Shown: in pieces, positions 32,560-45,218 of the stretch | How the letters are laid out: every line of letters begins with the position of its first letter | Position numbering within the stretch: position 1 is the first letter of the stretch | DNA from: Diadophis punctatus similis | Taxonomy: Eukaryota; Chordata; Lepidosauria; Squamata; Dipsadidae | Direction: 5' to 3' | NCBI GenBank assembly: GCA_023053685.1 | Contig: JALIGW010000003.1 | Location: 136,955,126 to 137,019,125 of the forward strand | Length of the DNA: 64,000 nt | Notes under the pieces: model-generated | Database searches by the model: none | The model's input: the letters and a program-made list of their open reading frames with translations, nothing else | Told to the model about the DNA's origin: nothing | Position numbers and translations under genes: made by a program

Positions 32560-33280
32560 TCTTCCAGCTAGACTCCATAAGCCGGGTTGAAGAGGAGAAT
32601 CTCCACCGCTTTCCTACACAATAAGCAGAAAAGTGTCACCCTCACTTTAAGCGGGAAGCAATTCCATAGCATTAAGGCATTTATGGGAAGAGCCTGCTGC
32701 CACAACTCTGCCCATCTAACCTCTTGGAGAGGGGAATCCAGATCTGAAGACAGTAAGGAAGAGGGTCTTGATGGAGATCATTCTAGATCTGTTGCCAAGG
32801 AAACAAGAGGTAAAACATATTTGAAGTGCACAACCCGCAGATAACATTAGGAAATGAATCAGACAGACAGCTTTCTAATTCATTAAACTATAAATAGCTG
32901 GAGGAAGTATCACATTATCGGACATGCAAGATTCTATTATTATAGCCACTCTTAAATAAAGATAGCTTTAGCTATTCTGTGGAGTTGATTTCTTGGTTTG
33001 TTTTACCTAATGGACTGACAATACCCACCTACCGGTAGGTAGAACATATAAAACTCTGATGGGAGAAAATGCAACCACAGATATTAAGGACCCCAGCCAC
33101 CAACTGTTGTATAATTAACAATCAACACTTTTAATTATGTCTAGTAACCAATATAGTCATACAGCTGGATGTTTATTTTACTGAAGTGTCTCTGCCCATC
33201 AGTTCTAGTTTCTGAATAGTTTTCAAAGCTCCATGTGCAATGCATTATAATCGTCCAACCATGAGGTAATGAGGGTATGA
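32560..33280 (-). mobile_element. Decayed LINE (CR1/L3-like) remnants
   Basis: The stretch 32560-32760 (aagcgggaagcaattccata, gagcctgctgccacaac) resembles, weakly, the reversed C-terminal coding part of the L3-type elements. 33200-33280 (minus) encodes TSWLDDYNALHMEL, a decayed form of the TSRLDYCNALYMGL motif at 26260. Between them nothing is recognisable. Probably one old, broken element. Confidence 0.45.
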
Positions 33281-33287
33281 ATGTCCA

Positions 33288-34015
33288 GGGGAGACATGAT
33301 AGCAGTGTTCCAATATTTGAGGGGCTGCCACAGAGTAGAAGGGGTCAACCTATTTTCCAAAGCCCCTGAAGGCCAGACAAAGAATAATGGATGGAAACTG
33401 ATCAAGGAGAGATTCAACCTAGAAATAAGGAGAAATTTTCTGACAGTGAGAGCAATCAACCAATGGAACAGCTTGCCTTCAGAAGTTGTGGGAGCTTCCT
33501 CACTGGAAGCTTTCAAGAAGAGACTGGATTGTCATCTGTCAGAAATGGTGTAGGGTCTCCTGCTTAGGCAGGGGTTTGGACTAGATTACCTACAAGGTCC
33601 CTTCCAACCAGGGGAGGGTTCTAACTTACCTTGCTGCCGGTTTGCTTCCTCCAGTGCCGCGTGGCTGCACTCATGGGCGTGCGCGTGCTTTGCACACGCA
33701 CACATGAGCAGTGCCGAAATTTTTTTTTAAAAGCCAAAAAATAAAGCCAAAAACAAGATGGGAATGCATGCGCAGTGCCGGAAATTTGGCTTCTGCGCAT
33801 GCACAGAAGGAAAAAAAACAGAAAAAATCCCCCCCCCCAATTTTTTTTCAAAAAAAAAATCCCCCCCAAAAGATGGCGGTGTCTACGGACCGGCACCGAC
33901 AGAACTAGTTCCGTGACATCATTGTGATGTCACCAGAGGCTTGCTACCGGTTCGGACGAACCAGTCCAAACTGGGAGGAACCCACCTCTGCTTCCAACTC
34001 TGTTAATCTGTTATG
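33288..34015 (+). mobile_element. CR1-like LINE C-terminus and 3' end, split by a hAT insertion
   Basis: The frame 33281-33553 encodes the C-terminal ORF2 block (NFLTVRAINQWNSLPSEVV-like). The 3' UTR is cut at ccttccaac (33600-33608) by a class B hAT element and resumes at 33991 (cttccaactctgttaatct). Confidence 0.85.
33609..33990. mobile_element. hAT non-autonomous element, class B, inside a CR1-like 3' UTR
   Basis: CAGGGGAGGGTTCTAACTTA ... gggaggaacccacctctg, 382 bp, with a perfect 8-bp duplication cttccaac (33601-33608 and 33991-33998). Contains a tgcgcatgcacaga core near 33797 and long A and C runs. Confidence 0.94.
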
Positions 34016-34429
34016 TGTTATTATCTGTCTTCACCAAAGCATCTCAGTTGAAGAACAGTTGTAACTGGTAACCAGACTAAGCTGGATGATCCCCAGGCTG
34101 AGACCTCCATCTGTTACTCTAGAATCCAAGAGAACTCCAAATTATTTTGTATGTTTATTTGTTTGTTTGTTAAATGCATTTGCTGCCTATCTAGGCAGCT
34201 GTGCACCTATTCCTTCTAGAATCTAGAGGAATGCCACTTCATTGAGAGACACACTTAGACATAATCAGTGTACGGTGATCTGCGGGTAAACAGACATTTT
34301 ATCTTGCTGGAATCTCATTTGGGCCTGCTTCTTCCCACTCAGTTCTTTATAGGCTCTGGAAACCACGCATAATGAAACAAACAAATGTTTAAAAGTTATG
34401 ATATTTATGTAGTTACTTACCAAGCACAT

Positions 34430-34720
34430 CTAAATTATATTAAAGTAACCAAAATAGCTTTACAATCCCCAAGGCATGTCAACGTTTGAGCACCCCTAAT
34501 CTTTGGAAATTGAAAGCTGAAAAATTTGACACACCCTAAAATTCCACGTAAGGACCTCCATAGCATCTTCTGCATTTGCAGGGGTGTAAATGCACAGCTG
34601 GATATTGGGACTAAATTCATGAGCTCTCCTAGCAATTTCACATAAATATTAAATAACATGGAGGAGCCTTGAAGCAAGAATGGCCAAGAGCTCAATTTCT
34701 TGTGTCCTCCTCAGTTGGAC
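34430..34720 (-). mobile_element. Decayed L3-type LINE ORF2 fragment
   Basis: Minus-strand frame (34695-34435) keeps SMLFNIYVKLLGELM, equivalent to SPILFNIYMKPLGEII of the better copy at 26700, just upstream of where the YADD box should be. The YADD itself is lost. Confidence 0.6.
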
Positions 34721-35431
34721 TTGCCCATTTAAGAAGGAGCAGAATCAATGTAATATGATGATTCCAGCCCTTGAAAGTGGTTATTATGCTAGTAAGGAAA
34801 TAAAATCATTTACTGAAAAATTGCTGCACTAGCACCAAAAAAACCAATGTTCAAATAGTCATTTGACTGTGAACCTAATGGCTGATCTTGTACCATTTTT
34901 TTTTCCAGTCTAAAACCCACAGAGTTGTAATGACAGTTAACTATATGCTGCCCTAACCTCTCGGAAGAAAGGCAGGTGAAAAATAATCAGAATGTAGTTG
35001 TTTGTCATCAAGAATATAAGCATAATTTTTTGCAGTCTATTTTCCATTCTTTTTTCTGCCATCCATAAGCCCGCTATTAATGCAAATAAGCAGCCTTCAG
35101 AAATTGCTTTTGGTAAACTAGCTCATGAAATGAGTTGAAGACCAGAGCTGTTCAGTCTTATTCTGGATCATTTTGCCTCCAGATTTTTATAACATTGCTA
35201 TGACTGTCTTTAAGGACATCCTGCTCTCCTGATGCATGTGGGCAGTATTGCCTGAAGTAGGATTAATAAATATTCTGTTTCTGTTCCTGCCTTCTGTGCA
35301 TAGTGCAAAGTGAATATTATTTTTAAAAGTTAAGAGAACAAAAAGCTGTTGTTGTTTCTTTTGTCCTTGAAAATAAAGTTTGAATTTTTTTATAAAAAAA
35401 ACAACATTCTTGTCTAGTACGATGTAAAGAT
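34721..35431. other. Unassigned intron 1 sequence
   Basis: Nothing recognised apart from an A/T-rich stretch near 35380-35400. Confidence 0.4.
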
Positions 35432-35439
35432 GTAAAGAT

Positions 35440-35748
35440 CAGAGGTGGGATTCAGCAGGTTCTGACCAGTTCTGGAGAACCAGTAGCGGAAATTTTGAGT
35501 AGTTCGGAGAACTGGTAAATACCACCTCTGACTGGCCCCGCCCCCATCTATTCTCTGCCTCCCGAGTCCCAGTTGATTGGGAGAAAATGGGGATTTTGCA
35601 GTAACCTTCCCCTGGAGTGGGGTGAGAATGGAGATTTTACAGTATCCTTCCCCTGCTACGCCCACCAAGCCACGCCCACCAAGCCATGCCATGCCCACCA
35701 AGCCACGCCCACAGAACCAGTAGTAAAAAAAATTGAATCCCAGCATTG
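35440..35748. mobile_element. hAT non-autonomous element, class B
   Basis: CAGAGGTGGGATTCAGCAGG ... ttgaatcccagcattg, 309 bp, with a perfect 8-bp duplication gtaaagat (35432-35439 and 35749-35756). Contains a tandem of ccaccaagccacgcc units near 35660-35710. Confidence 0.94.
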
Positions 35749-35756
35749 GTAAAGAT

Positions 35757-36333
35757 CAGCTGAATCATGCTTAGATATTGCAAACAGTGAAATTGGAAAT
35801 AAGCATGTAATACAGTAAGTTTATTCTTGTGGCTGCAGATTGTAACATCATAGCCAGAAACAAAAAGCAAGGGAAAATATAATGGAACAATAAAAAAATA
35901 CATTGTGCATCAAAGAAATTTTAAACACAATAAAAGCTATTGACATGGAAAATAAACATACTATATAGCTAATTGAAGGAGTTTCTCTTTAACATGGAGA
36001 AGTCCCAACTTCAATCTAATACTTGAAACCTTCTTCTTTAGATGTCTAATGTCCTAGACAACCAGTGCCAAACAGTAGAAAGAATAAATAAACTATAAAC
36101 AAGAGTGTTTAGTGTGCAAACCCTATTCTAAAACCTTCCAAAACTGTGACAGCTACACTTCTACAGTTGTGCATTTTTTGAATGCTATTATGCATCTGCT
36201 TAGTCCTTTTTTCATTAAGGCTCACCATTAATGGCACAACTTCCTTTGCTTTTCAACAAAGCATCCAGAAAAAAGAGAAGATACTGCTATGTACGGCCCT
36301 GTCACTGAAGTCATAGGGCTTGTTAGCCTTATG
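35757..36333. other. Unassigned intron 1 sequence
   Basis: AT-rich; no feature seen. Confidence 0.4.
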
Positions 36334-36341
36334 CTTTAGAC

Positions 36342-36724
36342 CAGTGATGGCGAACCTTTTTTTCCTCAGGTGCCGAAAGCGCATGCACGTGCGCTATCTC
36401 ACATGTGCGAGTGCCCACACCCATAATTCAATGCCTAGGGAGGGCAAAAATGGCCTCCCCTGCCCCCCCAGAAGCCCTCTGGAGGCCAAAATGGCCCATT
36501 TCCTGACTTCCGGTGGGCCCGGTAGGCTTCCCTGGAGTCTGGGGAGGGCAAAAAACGCTCTCTCCCGCCTCCCTGGAGGCTCCCAGAGCCTCCGTGTGAG
36601 CCGAAAATCAGCTGGCCGGCGTGCACATGTGCGTTGGAGCTAAGCTAGGGCAACGGCTCATGTGCCAGCAGATATGGCTCCGCGTGCCACCTGTGGCACG
36701 CATGCCATAGGTTCGCCATCACTG
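36342..36724. mobile_element. hAT non-autonomous element, class C
   Basis: CAGTGATGGCGAACCTTTTT ... ataggttcgccatcactg, 383 bp, perfect 8-bp duplication ctttagac (36334-36341 and 36725-36732). Interior is the reverse of the copy at 25268-25671. Confidence 0.95.
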
Positions 36725-37015
36725 CTTTAGACCTTAACTTATAAATAAAAAAGCAAGTCTTAAGCTGACTGTACTCATTAGCAGTTTTTAGTTGGATAAA
36801 GACAGTTTCACATATTATGCGATTGATTGGCACTCTAAGTAGAGTGTTACTCAATTACCCAATGCTGCATATCCCATAGCAGTAAACTGTAGTTTCAACA
36901 ATTGGTTAAAAATAATTAGCTCTTCAGTCTGTCTAAGATATGTTTTTGTTTTTGTTTTGTGTTTTTTGTTTGTTAGTTGTATGCTCTTTTTGTGACTAGA
37001 TTGTATGGTCTAGAC

Positions 37016-37605
37016 CAGGGGTGTCAAATTCAAGGTCGCAGACCAGATCAGGCCCACTCAGGGGTGCTGAGATCTGGCCCGCGGGGCCACCCTGGAAACA
37101 GCAAAGGATCGGCCCACGGTGCCTCTGTCAGCGAAAAACAAAACAAAAGGAGAAATGTTTCCCCTTTTGTGTTTGAGCATGTAAGAGGGGCAGAAAGGAG
37201 AAAGGGAAAAAGAAAAAACAAAGAAAAAGATGGGAAGAGAGCAAGGAAGAAAAAATAAGGAAAGAGGGGAAGGAAGAAGAAAGAATGAAGAGGGAAGGAA
37301 AAAGAAGGGGAAGGAAGGAAGGAAGGAAGGAAGGAAGGAAGGAAGGAAGGAAGGAAGGAAGGAAGGAAGGAGGGAGGGAGGGAGGGAGGGAGGGAAGGAA
37401 GGAAAGGAAGGAAGGAAGGAAAGGAAGGAAGGAAGGAAGGAAGGAAGGAAGGAAGGAAGGAAGGAAGGAAGGAAGGAAGGAAGGAAGGAAGGAAGGAAGG
37501 AGATTATAATGAGGGTGAGGGAAGGTCTTAGGTAAGTCCTGCCTTAGCACTTGACCACCACAGGTGCCCCCAACATGAGTGACGTTGAACTGGCCACGGC
37601 CACAC
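37016..37605. mobile_element. hAT class A element, truncated, expanded by a (GGAA)n array
   Basis: Left end CAGGGGTGTCAAATTCAAGG and body to about 37140 match 30632-30991; 37560-37605 (caacatgagtgacgttgaac) matches its right third. The middle is replaced by a polypurine tract and the right terminus is missing. Confidence 0.8.
37306..37502. repeat. (GGAA)n microsatellite with GGGA patch
   Basis: About 195 bp, GGAA with a central GGGA block (37370-37395); lies inside the truncated class A element and is preceded by about 120 bp of looser A/G-rich sequence. Confidence 0.96.
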
Positions 37606-38874
37606 CACACATGCAATGGTGTGATAGCTATATTATATGTTTATCATTTGTTATTTGCCAAGGCAAAACCAAAAAAGCCATTTCATGGCTTAATTTAGCG
37701 TGATAGATTGTCAGCTCTGTCGTTGGTATAAAGTTTGATGCAGGGAGGTTGGGAAGCAGCAGTTCCCAGACCAGGGATTACCACCATGTAAATATCCTAG
37801 GGTTTGACTTTAAGACCATCAAATGTACAAACATCCACTGATTCAGAGAGTGTAGGAGGAAGAAGCTGTGAGTTTAAGCCTCTGTAAGTATAATTACCGG
37901 TATCCTTTATCCTTTTGCACTAGCAATCACCTTTTTAGTATAGTTTCACTCTTTACTTCAAGGAAGATTCTAATCTAACCAAGCTGTGCCTGAGAATTTT
38001 CAGCCAAATAAAATCAAATTGCTGAACTTAAACGATTAAGAGTCAGGACTCAGGACATCTGTGATTTATTGCCAAGAACAGGCCAGGGAGCCTGGCAGGA
38101 TTGATGAATATAATCTTTGCGTGTCTAGAACATCTTTATAATTTTTTATGATGTCCTAACACATTGTAAGCCCAATTAATTGACAGAGACCCTGCTCAAA
38201 GGTTTCCACGGGGCATTAAGAAAATAACTTTCCAGTTCCACCCAGGTAGCTCATTGATAGGATCATGTAACCTAGATTGCTCATCTGTAAAATGCAGGGG
38301 TCCTGTAACACCATGACTAAAAATAAAATTTCTTTAAACCATGCATTCTGAACAATTATATTTCAAGTGACCGTGCTACAGGATCTCTCCCTTTTACAGT
38401 GGAATAATTGGGATTCTTCAGTTTATATCTTTAAGCTCCAAATGAAGAGATAATCAAAGGTCAATGGAAAAAGCTTTTGATCGAGACGCAACATCTGGTC
38501 TTTTTGCATCTCAAACTAAGTCTAGAAAAGGTTTGTTCTGTGATCCTGAGGTATTGCTGCCAATCCATCCCCTTCTGCTGTGCCTCAGATATGTGGGAAT
38601 TCTAGTTCTAATCCCAAAACATCTGGTGAGTATCTGGTTAGACAAGCTAATCAAATTAAAACGACTAATCTAATTAGCGGGCTAAAATGATTTCCCAGGT
38701 TCTACTAATTCACGTTTTAAACATTCCCCCCCCCCCCCAAAAAAAGCAGGCCATCTGGCAGGAGCATCTCTGCAGGAGATAAAAAAGTAAAAAACAAAAG
38801 CTACTGTCCACGATTGAATCTCCCCTTTTTAATATGTGTCAAGTATGCAACACATGTAAAAAAACAACAACAAA
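37606..38874. other. Unassigned intron 1 sequence
   Basis: No repeat termini or exon recognised; C-run at 38728-38739. Confidence 0.4.
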
Positions 38875-39270
38875 GCTCTAGCTCCGCATCCTGCCGCATA
38901 CCTCCCTACGACTGGTCAGGGCCCACAGAGTCGGCCTCCTCCAGGTCCCATCGACCAAACAATGTCGGTTGGCGGGGCCGAGGGGGAGGGCCTTCTCTGT
39001 GGGAGCTCCCTCCCTGTGGAACCAGCTTCCCCCGGAGATCAGGACTATCCCCACCCTGCTGGCCTTCCGGAAAGCAATAAAAACCTGGCTCTTCCGGCAG
39101 GCGGGGTGAAAGCGAGACGATACTCTTTTAACTTTTGTATGTTTTTAATTATTGTATTTTATTGTATTTTATATTGCTGTAATGGATCTGAATTTGTTGT
39201 GAGCCGCCCAGAGTCCCTAGGGAGTTGGGCGGCATACAAATCCATTAAATTAAATTAAATTAAATTAGTT
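38875..39270 (+). mobile_element. CR1/L3-type LINE 3' end with (TAAAT)n tail
   Basis: Encodes the tail of ORF2 (NQLPPEIRT-like; FRKAIKTWLFRQ-like, 38990-39110), then the 3' UTR with tgagccgcccagagtcccta and a (AAATT)n tail. 5'-truncated; same family as 25680-27955. Confidence 0.84.
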
Positions 39271-40622
39271 GCACAGTTAACAAATGCCATCTTAACTTTT
39301 CGGATACTCCTCCTCCTGTTTGGAACCTCTGATCCAATATTTTTATGTCGGCCTTTGGGAGGTGTGCCCAGAGTGCATTCGAGCAGCAAGTAGCAAAAAT
39401 ACTACTGAGTGTATTTTTCAGCAAAGACAATAGGGATTATAAATAGTATGTTAATGCAATCATATTTCAGATGTAGTTCAGAAGGATCTATGTTACATTT
39501 TCTATATAATGATTCCCTGATTATCACTTACTACACATTTATATTTTTGAAACATGTTTTAGGATTGGTGAAACGATATCCCTTTTCAGAATTCAGGATG
39601 CTTATTTTTCAGAAAGGCATAGATATCAGTGTTGAAATTGTAGACTTTAATCATACTTTCTGCAAGTTTACCAAGTTACAAGTATTATTACCAGGAGTTA
39701 TTTTCTGTAATGCTTCTTTGATCCTTTTAAAACTCTGCATTCTGTACTTTCCAATTCTTTGCTAAGGAAACTGATTTAGAAATATAGTGATTACTTCTCC
39801 TTTAAAGTAATGGGTTTTTTTCATTCTAAAAAAAGTAAAAGTTATATTAAATCTCAATTACTCATATGGATTAGCCAATAGTCTTTTATTTGGAAGTTGT
39901 TTGGCTGGTATTATGCTAGCTTTTGGTGAAAGTTTGATTCCTAAAATGAAGTTATTTGTAAAAAATTGATACCTCATGTAAAATTGCCTTATTTAAGTTC
40001 AAGGCTAGGTAAACAGATATAAAGATATATAAAGGTTTGGGGTTTAACTACACTGCCATAAATCTTCCAACAGAAATTAAGGTAGAGATAGAAGCAGGCT
40101 ATTAAGAGAACCATAAAGGCTTGAAAAGATAAAGGACATCTTTTTTCTGTGTAAATTCTGCCAGTATCTTAAGGCTGCTTAATGGAAACAACTGAAGGCA
40201 GAAAATCTGGGTCATCCAAGAACAGCCCATGGGTCAAGAAATGGAGGAAAGCTCTTCTAAAAGTAGAGAGAAGTTTCATTTACAGAACAAGCAGAGGAAT
40301 TCACCAGAGCACCATGGCAAGAAGTGGAAGAGTAGGTTTTTTTTACAGTGTTTCAAGAGTTACAAGGAACTTTTGTCAACATTCTTATATAATCAGAGTT
40401 GCTGGCTTTAGCTATTTAGAGCAGTTGATATGCTCTCCTCTTGAAGAATTGTGATCATCTTTACTATTCAGCACTGCTTTACTAGAAAGCTGACTTAGGG
40501 TATGGCACTTTCTCAAAGTCAAGGCCTCTTTGTTATCAAATTAGCAGCCACTTGTATTGAATCTGACTTAGCCCTCAGAGATGGCTAACGTTCTGTAGCC
40601 TCCTCAGTTACAAGCTGAAAAT
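39271..40622. other. Unassigned intron 1 sequence
   Basis: The 118-codon open frame 39409-39765 is AT-rich and hydrophobic with no recognisable domain; treated as chance. Confidence 0.4.
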
Positions 40623-40630
40623 CTCTAGAG

Positions 40631-40776
40631 CAGGGGTGGCCAAACTATGGTTCTTTGAGGACCTGTGGACTTCCACTCCCAGAATTCCTGAGCTAGCCAT
40701 GCATGCATGGCTGGCTCAGGAATTCTGGGAGTGGAAGTCCACAGGTCCTCAAAGAACCATAGTTTGGCCACCCCTG
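40631..40776. mobile_element. hAT palindromic element, class D, 146 bp
   Basis: CAGGGGTGGCCAAACTATGG and its exact complement at the other end; centre agctagccatgcatgcatgg. Perfect 8-bp duplication ctctagag (40623-40630 and 40777-40784). Differs from the copy at 48851-48996 by only a few bases. Confidence 0.96.
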
Positions 40777-41110
40777 CTCTAGAGTCTCCTAGAATCAGAG
40801 GAATCCATAATAAAATCCTGGCTCAAGCATCTCCTCCAGATTTGTTGATACTTTTAAGAGCAACTGGAATGCCACACTGGAAAAGTAGATCAGCGTGAGA
40901 AAGAAATTTCTGAAGAGAACTATATTTGTTAGTACAGTTATTTTCATTTACAGTACCCAATGTAACCTGATGAAAGTGGAGGTTCTACAACTGTGTGAAC
41001 TTCTTCAGTTTTAATAAGCTGGGGGTGGGGGAACTTATGGAATGTCTATATTTTCATCAAAGAGTTGTATTCATTCCAGCCTAATTCCACGAGTGCTCAA
41101 ATCTCTGGAT

Positions 41111-41180
41111 CAAGGGTCACCAACCTTGGGAACTTTAAGACTTGTGGACTTCAACTCCCAGAATTCCCCAGCCAGCAAAG
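41111..41180. mobile_element. hAT class D element, left half only
   Basis: caagggtcaccaaccttggg and gacttcaactcccagaattc match the left arm of class D; the right arm is missing. Confidence 0.75.
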
Positions 41181-41860
41181 ACATGTTTAATCTAGTCCAC
41201 TTAAATAATTGTTTGACATATTGTATAGAAAAATTAGGGCTACCAGATTTGGGCTGCAAAAATGTGGACAACTGGTAGATTTGGACTGCAAAAATGTTAG
41301 ACAACTATTGCCTAACTGGGGTTTGTAACCCACAACTGATTTCTTTAGAGAACATTAGAAGAGGCTGAAAGACTTTTATAGTTGATTTATTACCATTTAT
41401 TCAGTAATATGCCACCAATCCTACAAGACTCAGGACAATTAGCTGTGCTGTACGTTGCTGTAAATAACTAATAAAACATTTGCACTATCCTCAGTAAAAC
41501 ATACATCAAGCAGCGATGATAAAGATAATGTAATTTAAACATTACATAACAGTTCCACATTATGTATCACAAAGTGATTAAAGGAATGGCTTGAGGAAGC
41601 TCACCAAGAAGCCATGAGAGGGACGGCTCCCTTCCCGTTGTCGTCCTGAGTGCTTGGTATCTGCTGTTTTTGATCCTAAGACGATGACCCTCTATTCCAC
41701 TTGTCCAACTCCCCTTTAAAACTGTCCGAATGGATGGCTATATCTGTCAGCAGAGAATGCAGTAGTTTAAATTTGTGCTCTAAGGAAAGAAGTATTTTCC
41801 CTTTGCTTCGAATCCTTCTGCATTTGCACAACTTCAGATTGCGTCCTTTCTTAGATTGTC
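41181..41860. other. Mostly unassigned; possible decayed LINE
   Basis: 41580-41860 immediately precedes a LINE 3' end and may belong to it or to an older relative, but no motif is readable. Confidence 0.35.
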
Positions 41861-42282
41861 ACTGCACTCAGTCGCTCATGCTAGTGCATCTCACGCTTGG
41901 ACTATTGCAATGCAGCTACAGCTGTACACGAGCACGCAATAGATTCAAACAATGTAAACCGCTCGAAACTCGACTGCAGAAAATACGACTTCAGCAACAG
42001 AGTGATCAATGCCTGGAATGCACTACCTGACTCTGTGGTTTCTTCCCCAAACCCCCAAAACTTTAACCTTAGACTGTCTACAGTAGACCTCTCCCCATTT
42101 CTAAGAGGTCTGTAAGGGGCGTGCATAAGCGCACCACTGTGCCTACCGTCCCTGTCCTACTGTCCTATTGTCCTCTTTTATCGGAACTTTTTACTTATGT
42201 TATGTTTATACAAACAACTACTATCCTGTACATGTTTGACAAATAAATAAATAAAATAAATAAATAAATAAATAAATAAAAA
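41861..42282 (+). mobile_element. Jockey-superfamily LINE 3' end (same family as 52760-53545)
   Basis: Shares with the copy at 52760-53545 the C-terminal block (DFSNRVINAWNALPDSVV-like, 41980-42060), the caagtaagggg-like stretch after FLRGL stop (42113) and an (AAATA)n tail (42240-42282). Confidence 0.82.
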
Positions 42283-42299
42283 TACAGCAGTGCGATCAG

Positions 42300-42665
42300 T
42301 CTTAGGGGCCCCTAAGGGTGGCCTATGTTACACCACTGTTGTGTGAATGGCACTGGTTGCTGGTTTGCTTCCAATTCAAGGGTTTGGTTATCACCTTTAA
42401 AGCCCTTTATGGCATGGGTACAGGTTACCTGTCTCACCCCAATTGGATTGGCCTGCCCCACTCACTCTGGTAGAAAGAGACATGGTCTCCATACCATCAG
42501 CCAAGGAACTGTAGTTAGTTGGGTCCAGGAGAAGAGACTTTTTTGTCATGGCTCCCACTCCTTGCAATGTGAGACCCCATTGCCTTCGCCACCCTCTTGG
42601 CCTTCCAAAAGAGCCTGAGAACCTGGCACTGCCAACTGACTTGGCAATGGGAAGGAAATTTGAAG
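42300..42665 (+). mobile_element. Decayed L3-type LINE ORF2 fragment
   Basis: Retains coding traces equivalent to LHWLPIGLRVQFKVL and FKALHGLGPGYL of the 25680-27955 copy (here LVCFQFKGLVITFKALYGMG-like), with many substitutions. Confidence 0.62.
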
Positions 42666-42774
42666 CTGGCTAATAGATTAGTAGATTATACCAATTATGT
42701 CCATTTGTTATCTTTCCAATGACTATAGATTGTGGGGATAAAAATTATGGATGTTTCACATTGGGAAATACTAT

Positions 42775-43031
42775 ATTTATTATTTATTTATTTATTAGTG
42801 ACATTTATATACCGCCTCATAGTGCAAGCACTTTCTAAGCGGTTTACACCAGTAAGCAATGTATATATTTACATTGCCCCCAACAATCTGGGTCCTCATT
42901 TTACCTACCTCGGAAGGATGGAAGGCTGAGTCAACCTTGAGCCGGTGAGATTTGAACCGCTGACCTGCAGATCAGTGTCAGCTAATGTGGCCTGCAGTAC
43001 CTGCCTCTAACCGCTGCGCCACCTCGGCTCT
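42775..43031 (-). mobile_element. Sauria-type SINE with TTTA tail
   Basis: Reversed near-full-length copy ending in the tRNA-like head (aaccgctgcgccacctcggc). Its tail is (TTTA)n rather than the usual (GCAATA)n, and the 3' region reads accgcctcatagtgcaagca, a distinct subfamily. Confidence 0.82.
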
Positions 43032-44132
43032 ACTTGGCTATAAATATTATAAATGTGCCATTATTCAAAAGACAATCCCTCTTTCTCAGCAGTACCTACA
43101 CCAATATGCTTGGCATTCATTTCAGCCTTTGTGACATGAACGTTTTCCCAAACAACATGGGAAAACATATTTCTGAATGAGATTTTATATTAAAAATGCT
43201 AGCAGGACATCCTTCTTACGGTGTTCACATTAAACCTCTGATGTGAATTGTTCAGAATGCTGGAATTTTGGTTTGGTTTTTTTTGTAACAGATTCTCCTT
43301 ATTAGAGTTCACTCTTTCTTTGGCAGAAGCTACACAATTAATGTAGCCTCCTTAAAACTGAGGGGGAGAAGAAACCGCTGAGCCGCTGAGAGAGAAAAAG
43401 TATAATGGCTACCATAATTGCCATCCGCTGAGTAACTGAGTACAAGCAAGGTGGGGCTACGGACATGATATACTTTGATGGTTTTTTTATTTATAGAACT
43501 AGTCGAATGGGGATCCATACAGCATCATTCTGAACTGCTTTAGAGCAATTTTGTTTAATTCTCAGTTTTTTGCTCAGCAAAATGGTTGTAACGGGTTCAC
43601 TTCTATTCAGCATAACAATGAATATCAGGATGTTGGGGCAGGGCTTGTGTGAAAGGGGCCTAATGCTTTTTTTTAATGCCCTTCCTTTAAGTATATGGTT
43701 GATTCCAGATTTAGCCCTATGGAAATCTGTTACTTATGATTCATATAAGTGTAAAGTGTTCTTCAACACTTCAAGAAAACTAAACAAAATGTGGAGTAAA
43801 AATAAAACAGAATAAGAGAAGAGATAATTACTGCTTTCCGATTCTCCTAACTCTTGCGAGTCAACGATTTAAACTATGTGGGCCATATTTTCCTGTCATT
43901 CCTACAGCAGAGGCTTCGACTTGGGGGTTTAAGCATCACTATTGATTCGGTTAAATTAAACAATTTGTTGTGGTGGTCTGAATTTGGAAGAGAAAGAAGT
44001 GGATGTGGAAGGGGAAAAATGTGAGATTCACCTAGGATGTTAGCTACAGTGTGCTTAGCTATGCTTTATTGAATAAAACACAGTTGGTAGCAGCTATATA
44101 GTCTGCTAAACCATAATGTATGCATTGCAAAA
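43032..44132. other. Unassigned intron 1 sequence
   Basis: No feature supported. Confidence 0.4.
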
Positions 44133-44134
44133 TA

Positions 44135-44322
44135 GGTAGCCCTTGACTTACGACCATCTATCATAAATATGAACCAGTTGGCAAGCATCTGAATTTTGAT
44201 CATGTGACCATGGAAATGCTGCAACGGTCGTAAGTGTGAAAAATGGTCCTAAGTCACTTTTTCAGTGCTGTTGTAACGTCTAAAGGTCAGTAAACGAGTG
44301 GTTGTAAGTTGAAGACTATGTG
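44135..44322. mobile_element. Tc1/mariner (Tigger-like) element, internally deleted
   Basis: Ends taggtagcccttgactta and taagttgaagactatgtg flank only about 188 bp, half the usual 390 bp; the middle is missing. Confidence 0.78.
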
Positions 44323-44794
44323 TATTGAACCAAAACAATAGGACAAGTCTATATCATATATGGAGGTATTCTCTCCATTATTTTCTATTTCTTGCATAAA
44401 GAAGTGGGCAACCGATCCTTTTTAAACATTCTTTAGACTGTCCAATAAACATGGAAAATATTGCTGAATTATCTTTATCTTAAATATCCTAAAGATATGT
44501 TCAGTATGAAGAAGCATTTTAAATGTCAGCAGGTTGTAGGAGATGACCAGGCTGAGATTGAGAGAGGGGTCAAACGCATCATAAGTCATGGGTCCCTGCA
44601 TGCCCACAAAGAGATCTAAGTCCAGCCCATCTTGAATGCCTTTCTTATCTCCTGCTCATTTCCCTTGATTGTTAGTTGGCCAGATTCCTGTGCAGAGCTT
44701 AAGTTTGCAATAAATCTTTATACACGTTTGAACTGCCTGAATCTCCTGATTTCCCCAGCACAAATAATCTTAATACTGGTTTGTCAGCATAGGC

Positions 44795-45210
44795 CTGTGA
44801 TGGCGAACCTGTGGCATGCGTGCCATAGGTAGCACGCGGAACCATAGCGGAGGGCACGCGAGCATTGCCCACCGGCAAACCGGAGGTGCGGAAAAATGCA
44901 CTTCTGGTTTGCCGGTGGGCTGTTTTTTGCACTCCGGAGGATTCAGGGAAGCTTCCTGAAGCCCCGGAATGTGAAAAACGGCAAAATGGGCAAACCAGAA
45001 GTGCATTTTCCGCACTTCCGGTTTGCCCATTTTGCCGTTTTTCGCATTCCGGGGCTTCAGGAAGCTTCCCTGAATCCTCTGGAGTGCCAAAAACAGTCCA
45101 ATGGCAAACCGGAAGTGTGTTTTTCCGCACTTACGGTTTGCCCATTGTGCGCATGCGTGGGGGGGGCAATGGGCGTGGGCATGCGAACCAGAAAAGGTTC
45201 GCCATCACTG
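44795..45210. mobile_element. hAT non-autonomous element, class C
   Basis: CTGTGATGGCGAACC ... ggttcgccatcactg, 416 bp, perfect 8-bp duplication gcataggc (44787-44794 and 45211-45218). The interior has the same inverted cttccggtttgcc blocks as 11565-12100. Confidence 0.94.
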
Positions 45211-45218
45211 GCATAGGC

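Noticed and set aside
39409..39765. 118-codon open frame with hydrophobic stretches
   Set aside because: AT-rich, no start context, no domain, no flanking splice sites that fit a gene.
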